Below, piece by piece: positions 16,838-23,285 of a stretch of DNA of 23,285 nucleotides. The stretch is from positions 1 through 23,285 of the forward strand of contig CAKQQT010000028.1 of the NCBI GenBank assembly GCA_934271235.1, given 5' to 3'. The notes beneath the pieces are model-generated. The model saw only the letters and a list, made by a program, of their open reading frames with translations. It was not told where the DNA came from and did not search any database. How positions within the stretch are numbered: the first letter of the stretch is position 1; each line of letters starts with the position of its first letter. This stretch comes from an uncultured Clostridia bacterium. Lineage in GTDB: Bacteria; Bacillota; Clostridia; Peptostreptococcales; Anaerovoracaceae. The translations under genes and the position numbers were made by a program.

Positions 16838-18052
16838 ATGACATCATTCATCACTGAAGACCAGAGTATCTTACTGTGGGCCGTAGTACTGATCACCGTT
16901 GCGATCGCGGTAGCGCTGGAGCAGAGGTATCGCTGGGCAGCTGCGATCGGTTCCATCGTGATCGTATTGTTCGCGGGACTTTTATTCTCGAACATTCATC
17001 TGGTACCATATTCGAGCGCGACGTTCACTTCGATCGGTTCCGTTCTGCTGCCTTGCGCGATTCCCTTATTCCTGTTCAAATGTAATCTGAAACAGATCTT
17101 TAAGGAATCCGGAAGATTGTTCATCATCTTTCACATCGCGGCGGTCGGCTCTGTCATCGGCGCGCTGCTCGGCTATGTGATCCTGCAGAATGTGAGCGGT
17201 ACGGAATACCTGAGCACGCTCATCGCTGCGGCAGCCGTCGGCGGTACCGTCAACTGCGTAGCTATGAACAATATCTTTGCGGTGCCGGAAGGAATGCTGG
17301 ATTCCTACCTGGTCGTGGGAAACTTCTTCTGCGGACTGATGATCCTGGTATTCAAGCTTCTGCACAATACAAGCTTTATCAAAAAGTTCCTTCCGAGACC
17401 TTACAGCGAAAAGGTTGAATCTCTGGGAAGAGGCGAAGACCTGGCAGCAGAGGGCAAAACAGAAGCAGCTCTGTTCTGGGGCGGGAAAGAAGTTGGTTTA
17501 AAGGATATTGCGATCGCGCTTGCTTCGACCTTCGCCATTGTCGGCGTCAGCGGGCTTATCGCAAACTGGGTGCTTTCTCTGGATCCGCCGACGTTCATCG
17601 CGCAATCCTTCGGCAGCATTTACTTGATCATGACTTTGGTCACCGTGATCCTGGCGACCGTGTTCAGCAAGTTCTTCGGAAATATCAAGGGCGCGATGGA
17701 ACTGGGAAACATCGGGCTGCTGGCTTGGTTTTTTACCATCGGCGCATCCGGAAATGTTGTAGAGATCATCAAAGGCTCGGCAGCTTCGCTGATCATCCTG
17801 ATCCTGGTCCTGATCTTCAACCTCGGCCTTTCGATCCTCGGTGCGAAACTTGTTAAGGGTACCTGGGAAGAAGCGGTCTGCGCCGCTACCGCGACGATCG
17901 GAGGACCTCCGACTGCAGCGGCAGTAACGATCGCGTTTAACTGGAGCGAACTTGTCATTCCGGGTATCTTAGTCGGATTGTGGGGCTACATTATCGGAAA
18001 TTACTTCGGTATTTTTGTCGGCAACATCCTCGGCTGCGTAAGCTTATTGTAG
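16838..18052 (+). CDS. DUF819 (YjcL-like) family membrane protein
   Basis: This 404-residue, highly hydrophobic protein has about 11-12 predicted helices. I recognise DUF819 from the N-terminal ALEQRYRWAAAIGSIVIVLF region, the IAAAAVGGTVNCVAMNNIF segment, and the C-terminal half with ATATIGGPPTAAAVTIAFNW. The two glycine-rich VGG and GGPPTAA motifs are arranged like the two inverted halves of a transporter. The family has no settled function. Placement between a D-aminoacylase and a LysR regulator suggests transport of the deacylase substrate or product, which is inference. AAAGGAGG lies 7 bases before the ATG. A polar loop of about 45 residues (SEKVESLGRGEDLAAEGKTE) divides the two halves. 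Confidence 0.85.
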   Translation: MTSFITEDQSILLWAVVLITVAIAVALEQRYRWAAAIGSIVIVLFAGLLFSNIHLVPYSSATFTSIGSVLLPCAIPLFLFKCNLKQIFKESGRLFIIFHIAAVGSVIGALLGYVILQNVSGTEYLSTLIAAAAVGGTVNCVAMNNIFAVPEGMLDSYLVVGNFFCGLMILVFKLLHNTSFIKKFLPRPYSEKVESLGRGEDLAAEGKTEAALFWGGKEVGLKDIAIALASTFAIVGVSGLIANWVLSLDPPTFIAQSFGSIYLIMTLVTVILATVFSKFFGNIKGAMELGNIGLLAWFFTIGASGNVVEIIKGSAASLIILILVLIFNLGLSILGAKLVKGTWEEAVCAATATIGGPPTAAAVTIAFNWSELVIPGILVGLWGYIIGNYFGIFVGNILGCVSLL

Positions 18053-18083
18053 TATGTATACATGTGAATCTTGGTCATAAGGC

Positions 18084-18112
18084 AGGACAAAAAAAGATTT
18101 TTATGATAGAAT
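18084..18112 (+). promoter_or_regulatory. promoter for the LysR gene
   Basis: AGGACA (18084-18089), a 17-base spacer and TAGAAT (18107-18112), with an extended -10 TGA. The palindrome ATGTATACAT (18054-18063) lies just upstream and could be an autoregulatory site. Confidence 0.5.
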
Positions 18113-18160
18113 AGCCCTTATACAGCGATCAGCAAGATAAGACAGCACAGGAGAGACGAC

Positions 18161-19120
18161 ATGAACACAGAATATTTACGCTATTTGCTGGCAATAGGGG
18201 AGCGTAAGTCTATCAGTAAGGCTGCGAAAGACCTCTTCATCTCACAATCCGCATTGTCCAGAGTATTGCAGAATACAGAGAAAGATATCGGGATCACGAT
18301 CTTTAACAGAACCAACAAGGGTGTGGAAATCACGTATGAAGGCGAGAAATTTTTAAACAGGGCCAAGAGTATGATCGCCGAACTGGATAAGTTTGAAAAT
18401 GATTACTTTCAGTCCTTGTTCCCGCCGAACGAGGGAAACACGCTGATCGTAGGCGCGCATCGCACAACGCCTGCCGTCGAGGCCTTTATTGAATACTATA
18501 ATTTCCGATGCACACAGGCGCAGAACTTAAATTTAGTCTTTAATGAGGAGCCGCTGGAAGATATCATCGAACAAGTCGCGTATGGAACGATCGATCTTGG
18601 CATCATCGATTATGTGAGCGGCAAAGAAGATGAAATACTCCGCAAGCTGCAGGAATATAATCTGACCTGCGTCATCGTCAGCGACAGCCCATTCTGCATC
18701 CAAGTGCGCAAAGGCCATCCGCTGGCAGAAAAACCGGGCGTTGATCTAAGCGAGCTGGAACCGTATGTGCATGTATGCTTTTCGGATGAAGACTTTACCG
18801 GCATAAACTATTGCGTGAATGCGGATAAGTATAACTGGGAGCTTGACAGAAAACGTGTGGTCACGAACAGCAGAGGCGTTTTGCGGTCTTTCATTATCAA
18901 TACGGACAGTTACTATATCGGAAACAACGCCAAATGCAGACTGTTAGCGTCGCAGAGCACCATATGCATTCCGGTGAATCATTATCCGTATACCATTAAA
19001 TCGGCATATGTGCACCACAAAAACAGAGTGCTGACAGAGGACGAACGCGTCTACCTGAGTTTTTTGAGAAAGATCTATCGGAACGCGGACGATTCCTTAA
19101 AGAAAGAATATGATTATTGA
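18161..19120 (+). CDS. LysR-type transcriptional regulator
   Basis: The 319-residue regulator has the N-terminal winged helix-turn-helix typical of LysR: LRYLLAIGERKSISKAAKDL then FISQSALSRVLQNTEKDIG and FNRTNKGVEITYEG (residues 5-66). A linker helix and a two-lobed effector domain follow; the LNLVFNEEPLEDIIEQV and YGTIDLGIIDYV stretches sit in its first lobe. AGGAGA is 6 bases before the ATG. It is downstream of the deacylase and DUF819 genes on the same strand with its own promoter, not divergent as LysR genes often are. It most likely controls those two genes, through the repeats at 15011-15117 or 16785-16805. The effector is unknown. Confidence 0.93.
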   Translation: MNTEYLRYLLAIGERKSISKAAKDLFISQSALSRVLQNTEKDIGITIFNRTNKGVEITYEGEKFLNRAKSMIAELDKFENDYFQSLFPPNEGNTLIVGAHRTTPAVEAFIEYYNFRCTQAQNLNLVFNEEPLEDIIEQVAYGTIDLGIIDYVSGKEDEILRKLQEYNLTCVIVSDSPFCIQVRKGHPLAEKPGVDLSELEPYVHVCFSDEDFTGINYCVNADKYNWELDRKRVVTNSRGVLRSFIINTDSYYIGNNAKCRLLASQSTICIPVNHYPYTIKSAYVHHKNRVLTEDERVYLSFLRKIYRNADDSLKKEYDY

Positions 19121-19131
19121 AAATACAGAGA

Positions 19132-19163
19132 AAGAAGGACTTCGAAAGAGGTTCTTCTTTTTT
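19132..19163 (+). terminator. terminator after the LysR gene
   Basis: AAGAAGGAC pairs with GTTCTTCTT (one G-T) around a short loop, followed by six T residues counting the stem end, 12 bases after the LysR stop. Confidence 0.8.
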
Positions 19164-19206
19164 GGTACGAAGTCATGCTTTTTGACATAGTATGAACTAT
19201 CTTAGT

Positions 19207-19224
19207 GTGGTTCGGATGAACCAC
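19207..19224. repeat. perfect hairpin before the ATPase gene
   Basis: GTGGTTC-GGAT-GAACCAC, with no T-tract after it, lies 12 bases before the ribosome site. TTGACA occurs upstream at 19182-19187, but no -10 fits it at normal spacing. The hairpin may be an operator or an mRNA leader stem. Confidence 0.45.
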
Positions 19225-19248
19225 CGCATTTGAGCAGGAGGTAAGACT

Positions 19249-20373
19249 TTGTCCGCAGAACGACATTATTTCCCCGGCAATAACACGCCGCTGGGATTTT
19301 TCTCTTATTATAAACACATACTGGGACAGCGGGAGGCCAATAAGATCATCTGTATGAAAGGAGGACCCGGTACGGGTAAATCCACGTTTATGAAACGGAT
19401 CGGCGAAGCGTTTGCAAAGCTGGACGAGGATATCGATTATCTGCACTGTTCCGCCGACGAAAACTCGCTCGACGGCGTTGTGCTGCGAAAGCGCAGGATC
19501 GCGGTCATCGACGGGACCAGTCCGCATACCACCGATCCGGTCACGCCGGGAGCGGTCGACAAGATCATCAATCTGGGCGAATTCTGGAATGAAGACGGCA
19601 TCTTGCTGAACAAGGAGGAGATCATCGACCTGAACGAGGAATGCTCCCGCTGGTACCGGATCGCCTACAATTACTTAAGCGCCGCCAAAAGCGTGTTCCG
19701 GAGCCTGGAGGAGGTCTATAACCGCGCCGTCGGCCACAGCGAGATCTATCGGGTCGTGGCAGATATTGTCGGACGGGAATATCAGGGACATGAGATCTGT
19801 CTCGCGCCCGGACGGGAAAGACGGTTCTTCGCCAGCGCGATCACGGCCAGCGGAACGGTAAACTATCTGCAGAGCCTGCTGACGGACATGGAACGGATCT
19901 ATCTGATCAATGTTCCGGTCGGTTACGCGAATTCCGGCTTCATGTCGGTTTTGCGGGAAGGGGCGATCTACCGCGGTTTGGATATCGAAAGCTTTTACTG
20001 TCCGATGTGTCCGGATGAAAAGATCGATCATCTGGTGATTCCGCAGTTAAAGACGGCGTTTGTGACGGTCAACGAATATCACGATATCGAGCCTTGGGAG
20101 ATCATCGATGAGGAAAACCGCGAGCAGGAGATCATTCTGCTGGATGTCAGCGATTACATGAACAGTCTGGTCATCGCGCAGAGTACCGAGTTTGTCGCGT
20201 CGCTTCTGGAAGAGTTCGATATCCTGCTTGACAAGGCCGCGGCAGCTTTAGAAAAAGCAAAGAACGCGCATATGCAGGTAGAGAGTATGTATGTCCCGAA
20301 TATGAATTTTACAGAGATCAATCAGCTGCTGGAACGCACGATCGAAGAGCTGATGCAGCAAGACGTCCGCTGA
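19249..20373 (+). CDS. P-loop ATPase of PRK06851-like family, second site degenerate
   Basis: The 374-residue cytoplasmic protein has a canonical Walker A, GGPGTGKST (about 38-46), and a Walker B-like RIAVIDGTSPH. Relatives I recall carry a second P-loop in the C-terminal half. Here the equivalent stretch reads INVPVGYANSGF, without the GKS/T, so the second site is probably dead. Function is unknown; some relatives are linked to spore-forming or sensing contexts, which I cannot confirm. The start is TTG at 19249: AGGAGG (19236-19241) stands exactly 7 bases upstream, and the family alignment begins at SAERHYFPGNNTP. The stop codon lies in the loop of a strong GC hairpin (20358-20387). The C-terminal 60 residues look like a coiled coil (LEEFDILLDKAAAALEKAKN). 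Confidence 0.75.
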   Translation: MSAERHYFPGNNTPLGFFSYYKHILGQREANKIICMKGGPGTGKSTFMKRIGEAFAKLDEDIDYLHCSADENSLDGVVLRKRRIAVIDGTSPHTTDPVTPGAVDKIINLGEFWNEDGILLNKEEIIDLNEECSRWYRIAYNYLSAAKSVFRSLEEVYNRAVGHSEIYRVVADIVGREYQGHEICLAPGRERRFFASAITASGTVNYLQSLLTDMERIYLINVPVGYANSGFMSVLREGAIYRGLDIESFYCPMCPDEKIDHLVIPQLKTAFVTVNEYHDIEPWEIIDEENREQEIILLDVSDYMNSLVIAQSTEFVASLLEEFDILLDKAAAALEKAKNAHMQVESMYVPNMNFTEINQLLERTIEELMQQDVR

Positions 20374-20387
20374 GCGGGGCGTCTTGC
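20358..20387 (+). repeat. GC hairpin spanning the ATPase stop codon
   Basis: GCAAGACG and CCGC pair with GCGG and CGTCTTGC around TGA, which is the stop codon itself. No T-tract follows, so it is at best a weak or transcript-stabilising element. Confidence 0.5.
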
Positions 20388-20462
20388 CGGCAGACTATGC
20401 GGACGCGCCGCCGCATGGAACGCGGCTTCGGAAGTTTGCGGAATCTTGTATGAAATTTTAGG

Positions 20463-20491
20463 TTGTGAAGCGGCACATTCGGTGATAGACT
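20463..20491 (+). promoter_or_regulatory. promoter for the MurE-like ligase gene
   Basis: TTGTGA (20463-20468), a 17-base spacer and TAGACT (20486-20491), with an extended -10 TGA directly upstream of the hexamer. Confidence 0.6.
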
Positions 20492-20540
20492 AAGAATAGA
20501 GAATTAAAAAAACCAGAGAGGATAAACAGGACAAAAGAGT

Positions 20541-22043
20541 ATGAAAACGATTTTTGCATATAAAGAAATGTTAGCGCAGCTGGGACTTTTGGAGGCGTGC
20601 AACGCCGATACCGCTGACTTCGGGCGTGAGGTCCGCGATGTCTCCTATAATTCCTTGACTGTCAAACCGGGGACGCTGTTCCTCTGCAAAGGCGCGAACT
20701 TTAAGCCGGAGTATCTCGCGGACGCGCTCGCCAAGGGTGCCTGCGGCTATGCGGCAGAGCGTGATCTAGGCATGGGGCCGGAGGTACCGTGTCTGCTTGT
20801 AAACGATATGCGGGCCGCGATCTCCAAGATCTCCGCGTTCTATTTTGACCGCAGCTGGGATCAAGGCCTGAAGCTGATCGGGCTGACCGGGACCAAGGGC
20901 AAATCGACGACCGCGACGATGATCAAAGCCGTTCTGGATCTTTACCGCGGCCGGGAGATCGGATTTTCCTCCGGCATCTATACCTATGACGGGGAACGCC
21001 GCGAAAAGTCGCGGAAGCTGACAACGCCGGAAACGATCGAGCTGCACCGCATCCTCGACGGCTGCGTGCGGAACGACTGCCGCTATCTGGTGATGGAGGT
21101 CTCCTCGCAAGGACTCAAATACGACCGCGTGGCGGATCTGAACTATGAGATCTGCGCGTTTTTAAATATTTCCGAGGATCATATCTCGGAGGCGGAGCAT
21201 CGCGATATGGAGGATTATTTTACCTCCAAGCTGAAGATCTTTGATCGCAGCCGCGTCGCCTGCGTCAATCTGGATATGGACAAGAACTATCTGCCGCGGG
21301 TGCTGGAAGCGGCTCGGACGAACTGTGAAAAGACCGTGACTTTCGGCTTTGACGGCGCGGCGGATGTGCAGGGGCTCGCGGTCGAAGAGGGACCGGGCTA
21401 TATCGTGGTCAAGGCAGGTGTGGACGGCAGAGAAGAAACCTTCCGCGTCAATATCGGCGGCGGCTACAACGGCAGCAACGCGCTGGCGGCGATCACGATC
21501 TGCCGTCAGCTTGGCGTACCGATCGAAACGATCCGCGAGGGTCTTGCGCATGTCAAGGTCGCCGGACGCATGGAAACCTATACACTCGACCGCAATGTAG
21601 ACGTGATCGTGGACTGCGCGCATAACAAGATGAGCTATGAAGCGCTGTTCGACTATGTACATCACCATTATCCGCAGCGCAAGGTCGGCTTCGTGTTCGG
21701 CTGTGTCGGCGGCAAGGCCTTTAACCGCAGACAGGAGGCAGGAGAAATCGCCGATGCCAACGCGGACTTTATCATCATCACCGAGCGCGATCCCGGCAAG
21801 GAAGATGTGCAGAAGATCTGTGAAGAGATTCTCGCGCACGTCGCGCATAAGGAAAAGGCGCAGATCATCACCGACCGCGACGCGGCCGTCCGCACCGCAC
21901 TGGATAAGGCGGAAGCACTGGGTGACTGCGTGCTGATTCTGGCAGGCTGCGGCTCCGACGCCTATGTCAAACGCGGCACCCGTTTAGTGGAATTCGCGAC
22001 CGACGGCGAGCGCGTACAGAAGTATCTGGAAGCACATCGTTAA
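20541..22043 (+). CDS. MurE-like Mur ligase (UDP-MurNAc-peptide synthetase family)
   Basis: Mur ligases use ATP to join an amino acid to a UDP-MurNAc peptide or similar acceptor in the cytoplasm. The 500-residue protein has the three-domain layout: an N-terminal substrate domain with DVSYNSLTVKPGTLFLCKG, the central ATPase with TGTKGKST (116-123), TTPETIELHRIL and LVMEVSSQGL, and a C-terminal domain with VDCAHNKMSYEAL. MurE enzymes for meso-diaminopimelate carry DNPR in the amino-acid loop; here the matching stretch reads ITERDPGKED. The DYAH motif is DCAH. The amino acid added is thus uncertain, and it may be a second, non-essential MurE paralogue. The start has AGGA 9 bases upstream, and a promoter is visible. 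Confidence 0.8.
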   Translation: MKTIFAYKEMLAQLGLLEACNADTADFGREVRDVSYNSLTVKPGTLFLCKGANFKPEYLADALAKGACGYAAERDLGMGPEVPCLLVNDMRAAISKISAFYFDRSWDQGLKLIGLTGTKGKSTTATMIKAVLDLYRGREIGFSSGIYTYDGERREKSRKLTTPETIELHRILDGCVRNDCRYLVMEVSSQGLKYDRVADLNYEICAFLNISEDHISEAEHRDMEDYFTSKLKIFDRSRVACVNLDMDKNYLPRVLEAARTNCEKTVTFGFDGAADVQGLAVEEGPGYIVVKAGVDGREETFRVNIGGGYNGSNALAAITICRQLGVPIETIREGLAHVKVAGRMETYTLDRNVDVIVDCAHNKMSYEALFDYVHHHYPQRKVGFVFGCVGGKAFNRRQEAGEIADANADFIIITERDPGKEDVQKICEEILAHVAHKEKAQIITDRDAAVRTALDKAEALGDCVLILAGCGSDAYVKRGTRLVEFATDGERVQKYLEAHR

Positions 22044-22150
22044 TTAGATAACAGATGTATGATGTACTGTCTATAGAGCAGTTTCCTAAGCTATTTTCAA
22101 AAGCCGAAATTTTGAGTGTATAAGTCGGGAAGTAAAATAATGTATGCTCA

Positions 22151-22372
22151 TCAACTAGCCGGTTTTGCCAGCCGGTAGAATAATATGTGTTTCTGTGCCG
22201 TCAGGCACATCTTGAACTTTGAAAATACCGATACTAAAATTTGACATAGTGAAATTGCAGTAATGCGATCCACATTCATGGCCAGTATGGACAGCGCAAT
22301 CGAACTTCTGGTTGTCTTTTCCAGTTTTGTCTTGATGATTCCAAGGCCATAACTCCTTTTGGGCAAACTATA
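22151..22372 (-). pseudogene. C-terminal remnant of a DDE transposase
   Basis: The minus-strand frame reads SYGLGIIKTKLEKTTRSSIA then LSILAMNVDRI and ends at TGA (22151-22153). This resembles the last segment of DDE transposases common in Clostridia (family not fixed). Nothing of the catalytic domain remains, and the remnant breaks off near 22366-22372, where the nuclease-like fragment begins on the other strand. A perfect TGTGCC-GTCA-GGCACA hairpin lies inside it (22195-22210). Bases 22044-22150 show no gene. Confidence 0.55.
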
Positions 22373-22901
22373 ACTACAACCATCGGGCGATCAAATATCA
22401 GTTTGAATGTCCGATGCGGCAGGGAAGCATTGACCTTGTGACCGTAGAAAAATTTCAGGAGCAGTATCAGATCAATGTTTTCGAGTTCAAACTGGACGAT
22501 ATGAAAAAGGTACTGCTGCAAGCCAAAGGCAATATTCCCTATTGCAACAAGTCCTGGATTGTTGTGCCGGAGGAGAAGAAGAAAATCATTTCAGAACGGT
22601 ACAGCAATTATTTAGAAGATGCCAAGCACATCGGCGTCATCGTCGTGGCCGAGGGCGGCAAATGGGAAATGATCTATAAGCCACTTTTTAAGCGGGAGCT
22701 TGTATTCGAGCAGCCGCTTTTAAATTTTTTGATTCGAGTTTTCTGGGAGAGGCTTATGAAGCTGCACTGGGACTTTCGGACAAGGACAGAATCCGGATTC
22801 AATCCGGCATTGTAGACAACTTCTACAGCAAGGAAAAGGATAAGCTGTATGTGACGGTTACAATCTTCCAATTTGAAGATGACGAGGAAACCGGCGAGTA
22901 G
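22372..22901 (+). pseudogene. broken nuclease-like mobile-element gene, frameshifted near 22725
   Basis: From about 22372 the frame reads through YQFECPMRQGSIDLVTVEKF, then VFEFKL and a NIPYCNKSWIVVPEEKK stretch. The D...E-x-K pattern and the strand that follows look like a PD-(D/E)xK nuclease fold, my inference. The frame runs on to 22815 in nonsense-like sequence. A second frame picks up sensible protein at 22731 (GEAYEAALGLSDKDRI, then KDKLYVTVTIFQFEDDE) and stops at 22899-22901. One extra T in the T6 run (22725-22730) would join them into one protein. A deletion fusing two genes is equally possible. The first start codon in frame is 22414, with no ribosome site. Confidence 0.5.
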
Positions 22902-22920
22902 AAGAAAAGTAACACAACTC

Positions 22921-22959
22921 CTGCCTGCATGCATGAACAGGTTTCGTCAATGCAGGCAG
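22921..22959. repeat. perfect 10-base-pair inverted repeat in the mobile-remnant zone
   Basis: CTGCCTGCAT pairs with ATGCAGGCAG over a 19-base loop. It is followed by CTGC-A8-GCAG (22962-22977) and the palindrome GTAAGAA-C-TTCTTAC (22981-22995). No T-tract sits on either side in a terminator position. Confidence 0.55.
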
Positions 22960-23015
22960 ATCTGCAAAAAAAAGCAGCCTGTAAGAACTTCTTACGGTTT
23001 GGAAAGTAAAAACTG

Positions 23016-23032
23016 TGGCGGAGAGAGGGATT
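23016..23032 (-). other. 17-base match to a tRNA 3' end (possible att remnant)
   Basis: On the minus strand AATCCCTCTCTCCGCCA resembles the end of a tRNA (serine-type acceptor, discriminator G and encoded CCA). The rest of a tRNA is missing: the T-stem 5' half is replaced. This is what an attachment site left by an integrating element can look like, though chance is possible. Confidence 0.25.
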
Positions 23033-23070
23033 GTCCTTTATAATCTCATTTTCGACAGTTAGGAAATCAA

Positions 23071-23113
23071 AAGGAGACGTTAATGGTTGGAATACCAACG
23101 GTTGCGTCTCCTT
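23071..23113. terminator. hairpin downstream of the last, minus-strand gene
   Basis: AAGGAGACG pairs with CGTCTCCTT, and inside it GTTGG-AATA-CCAAC forms a second stem. On the minus strand the stem runs into TTTTGATTT, so it can terminate the gene entering from the right. On the plus strand CTTTTT follows only after a gap. Confidence 0.6.
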
Positions 23114-23159
23114 CACGTCTTTTTGGAGTGTTGTATCAGCAGCACCTCTCAAAAATTTT

Positions 23160-23285
23160 TTAGATTTTTTTTCTGCAAATTGCGTTTAAGTTTTTTGGCA
23201 GGTAATATTTTCGATTTAACCCTAATTGAAAACAGGCTTCTAAGGCGTTCAGCACCTGTGAACCGGTATACTGTGCGGAATAATA
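23160..23285 (-). CDS. C-terminal end of a probable transposase, cut by the window edge
   Basis: The minus strand is open from the window end to a TAA at 23160-23162, giving 41 residues: YTGSQVLNALEACFQLGLNR then KYYLPKNLNAICRKKI. Such YTG-x-x-VLNAL plus basic tail endings occur in some IS transposases, but I cannot name the family with confidence. A terminator-like hairpin follows about 45 bases downstream, as expected for a gene end. The rest of the gene lies beyond the window. Confidence 0.5.
   Translation of the reverse strand, partial: YYSAQYTGSQVLNALEACFQLGLNRKYYLPKNLNAICRKKI

Noticed and set aside
22823..23152. Minus-strand open frame of 109 codons
   Set aside because: It crosses several hairpins and the end of the broken gene, ends in low-complexity Ser/Leu, and shows no family signature.

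Overview
The window looks like about 23 kb of a low-to-mid GC anaerobic Clostridia chromosome (Bacillota). The signs are strong AGGAGG ribosome sites, a stand-alone crotonase behind a Rex-type operator, a K+-dependent-type membrane pyrophosphatase, ThiT under a TPP riboswitch, a DUF975 protein and a bacterial group II intron. The family or genus cannot be fixed from this sequence alone.

Layout. 1-3141 (+): glycolytic operon pgk (5' end missing)-gap-tpiA, then secG with its own promoter. 3250-5274 (+): ion-pumping pyrophosphatase hppA, ended by a terminator. 5434-6313 (+): crotonase crt with a Rex-like box across its promoter. 6504-7901 (+): a GPH/MFS sugar-type symporter, convergent with thiT (8033-8593, -). 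ThiT is read from a good promoter through a TPP riboswitch and a hairpin that buries its ribosome site. 9050-10087 (+): mutY. 10203-11279 (+): a DUF975 membrane protein with an unusual acidic tail.

11355-13267 is a complete group II intron of IIC type with an intact maturase (11802-13196). Both boundaries, domains V and VI, the branch-point A and a candidate EBS1/IBS1 pair can be read directly. It sits inside the T-tract of the terminator shared by the convergent DUF975 gene and a class A beta-lactamase-like serine hydrolase (13305-14222, -). The hydrolase forms a two-gene operon with a small exported, membrane-anchored protein (14254-14910, -).

15149-19120 (+) is a probable catabolic unit: N-acyl-D-amino-acid deacylase, a DUF819 membrane protein (possible transporter) and a LysR regulator. 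It is preceded by an intergenic region full of dyads. It is followed by a P-loop ATPase with a decayed second nucleotide site (TTG start, 19249-20373) and a MurE-like ligase with a non-canonical substrate loop (20541-22043).

22044-23285 is a degraded mobile-element zone. It holds a transposase C-terminal remnant (-), a frameshifted nuclease-like gene (+), several hairpins, a 17-base match to a tRNA 3' end, and the last 41 codons of another probable transposase running off the window (-).

I found no clearly new defence or biosynthetic system. The best leads are the intron splitting a shared terminator, the Rex-controlled crt, the hydrolase lacking Glu166 with its exported partner, and the D-amino-acid module with its operator-rich control region.
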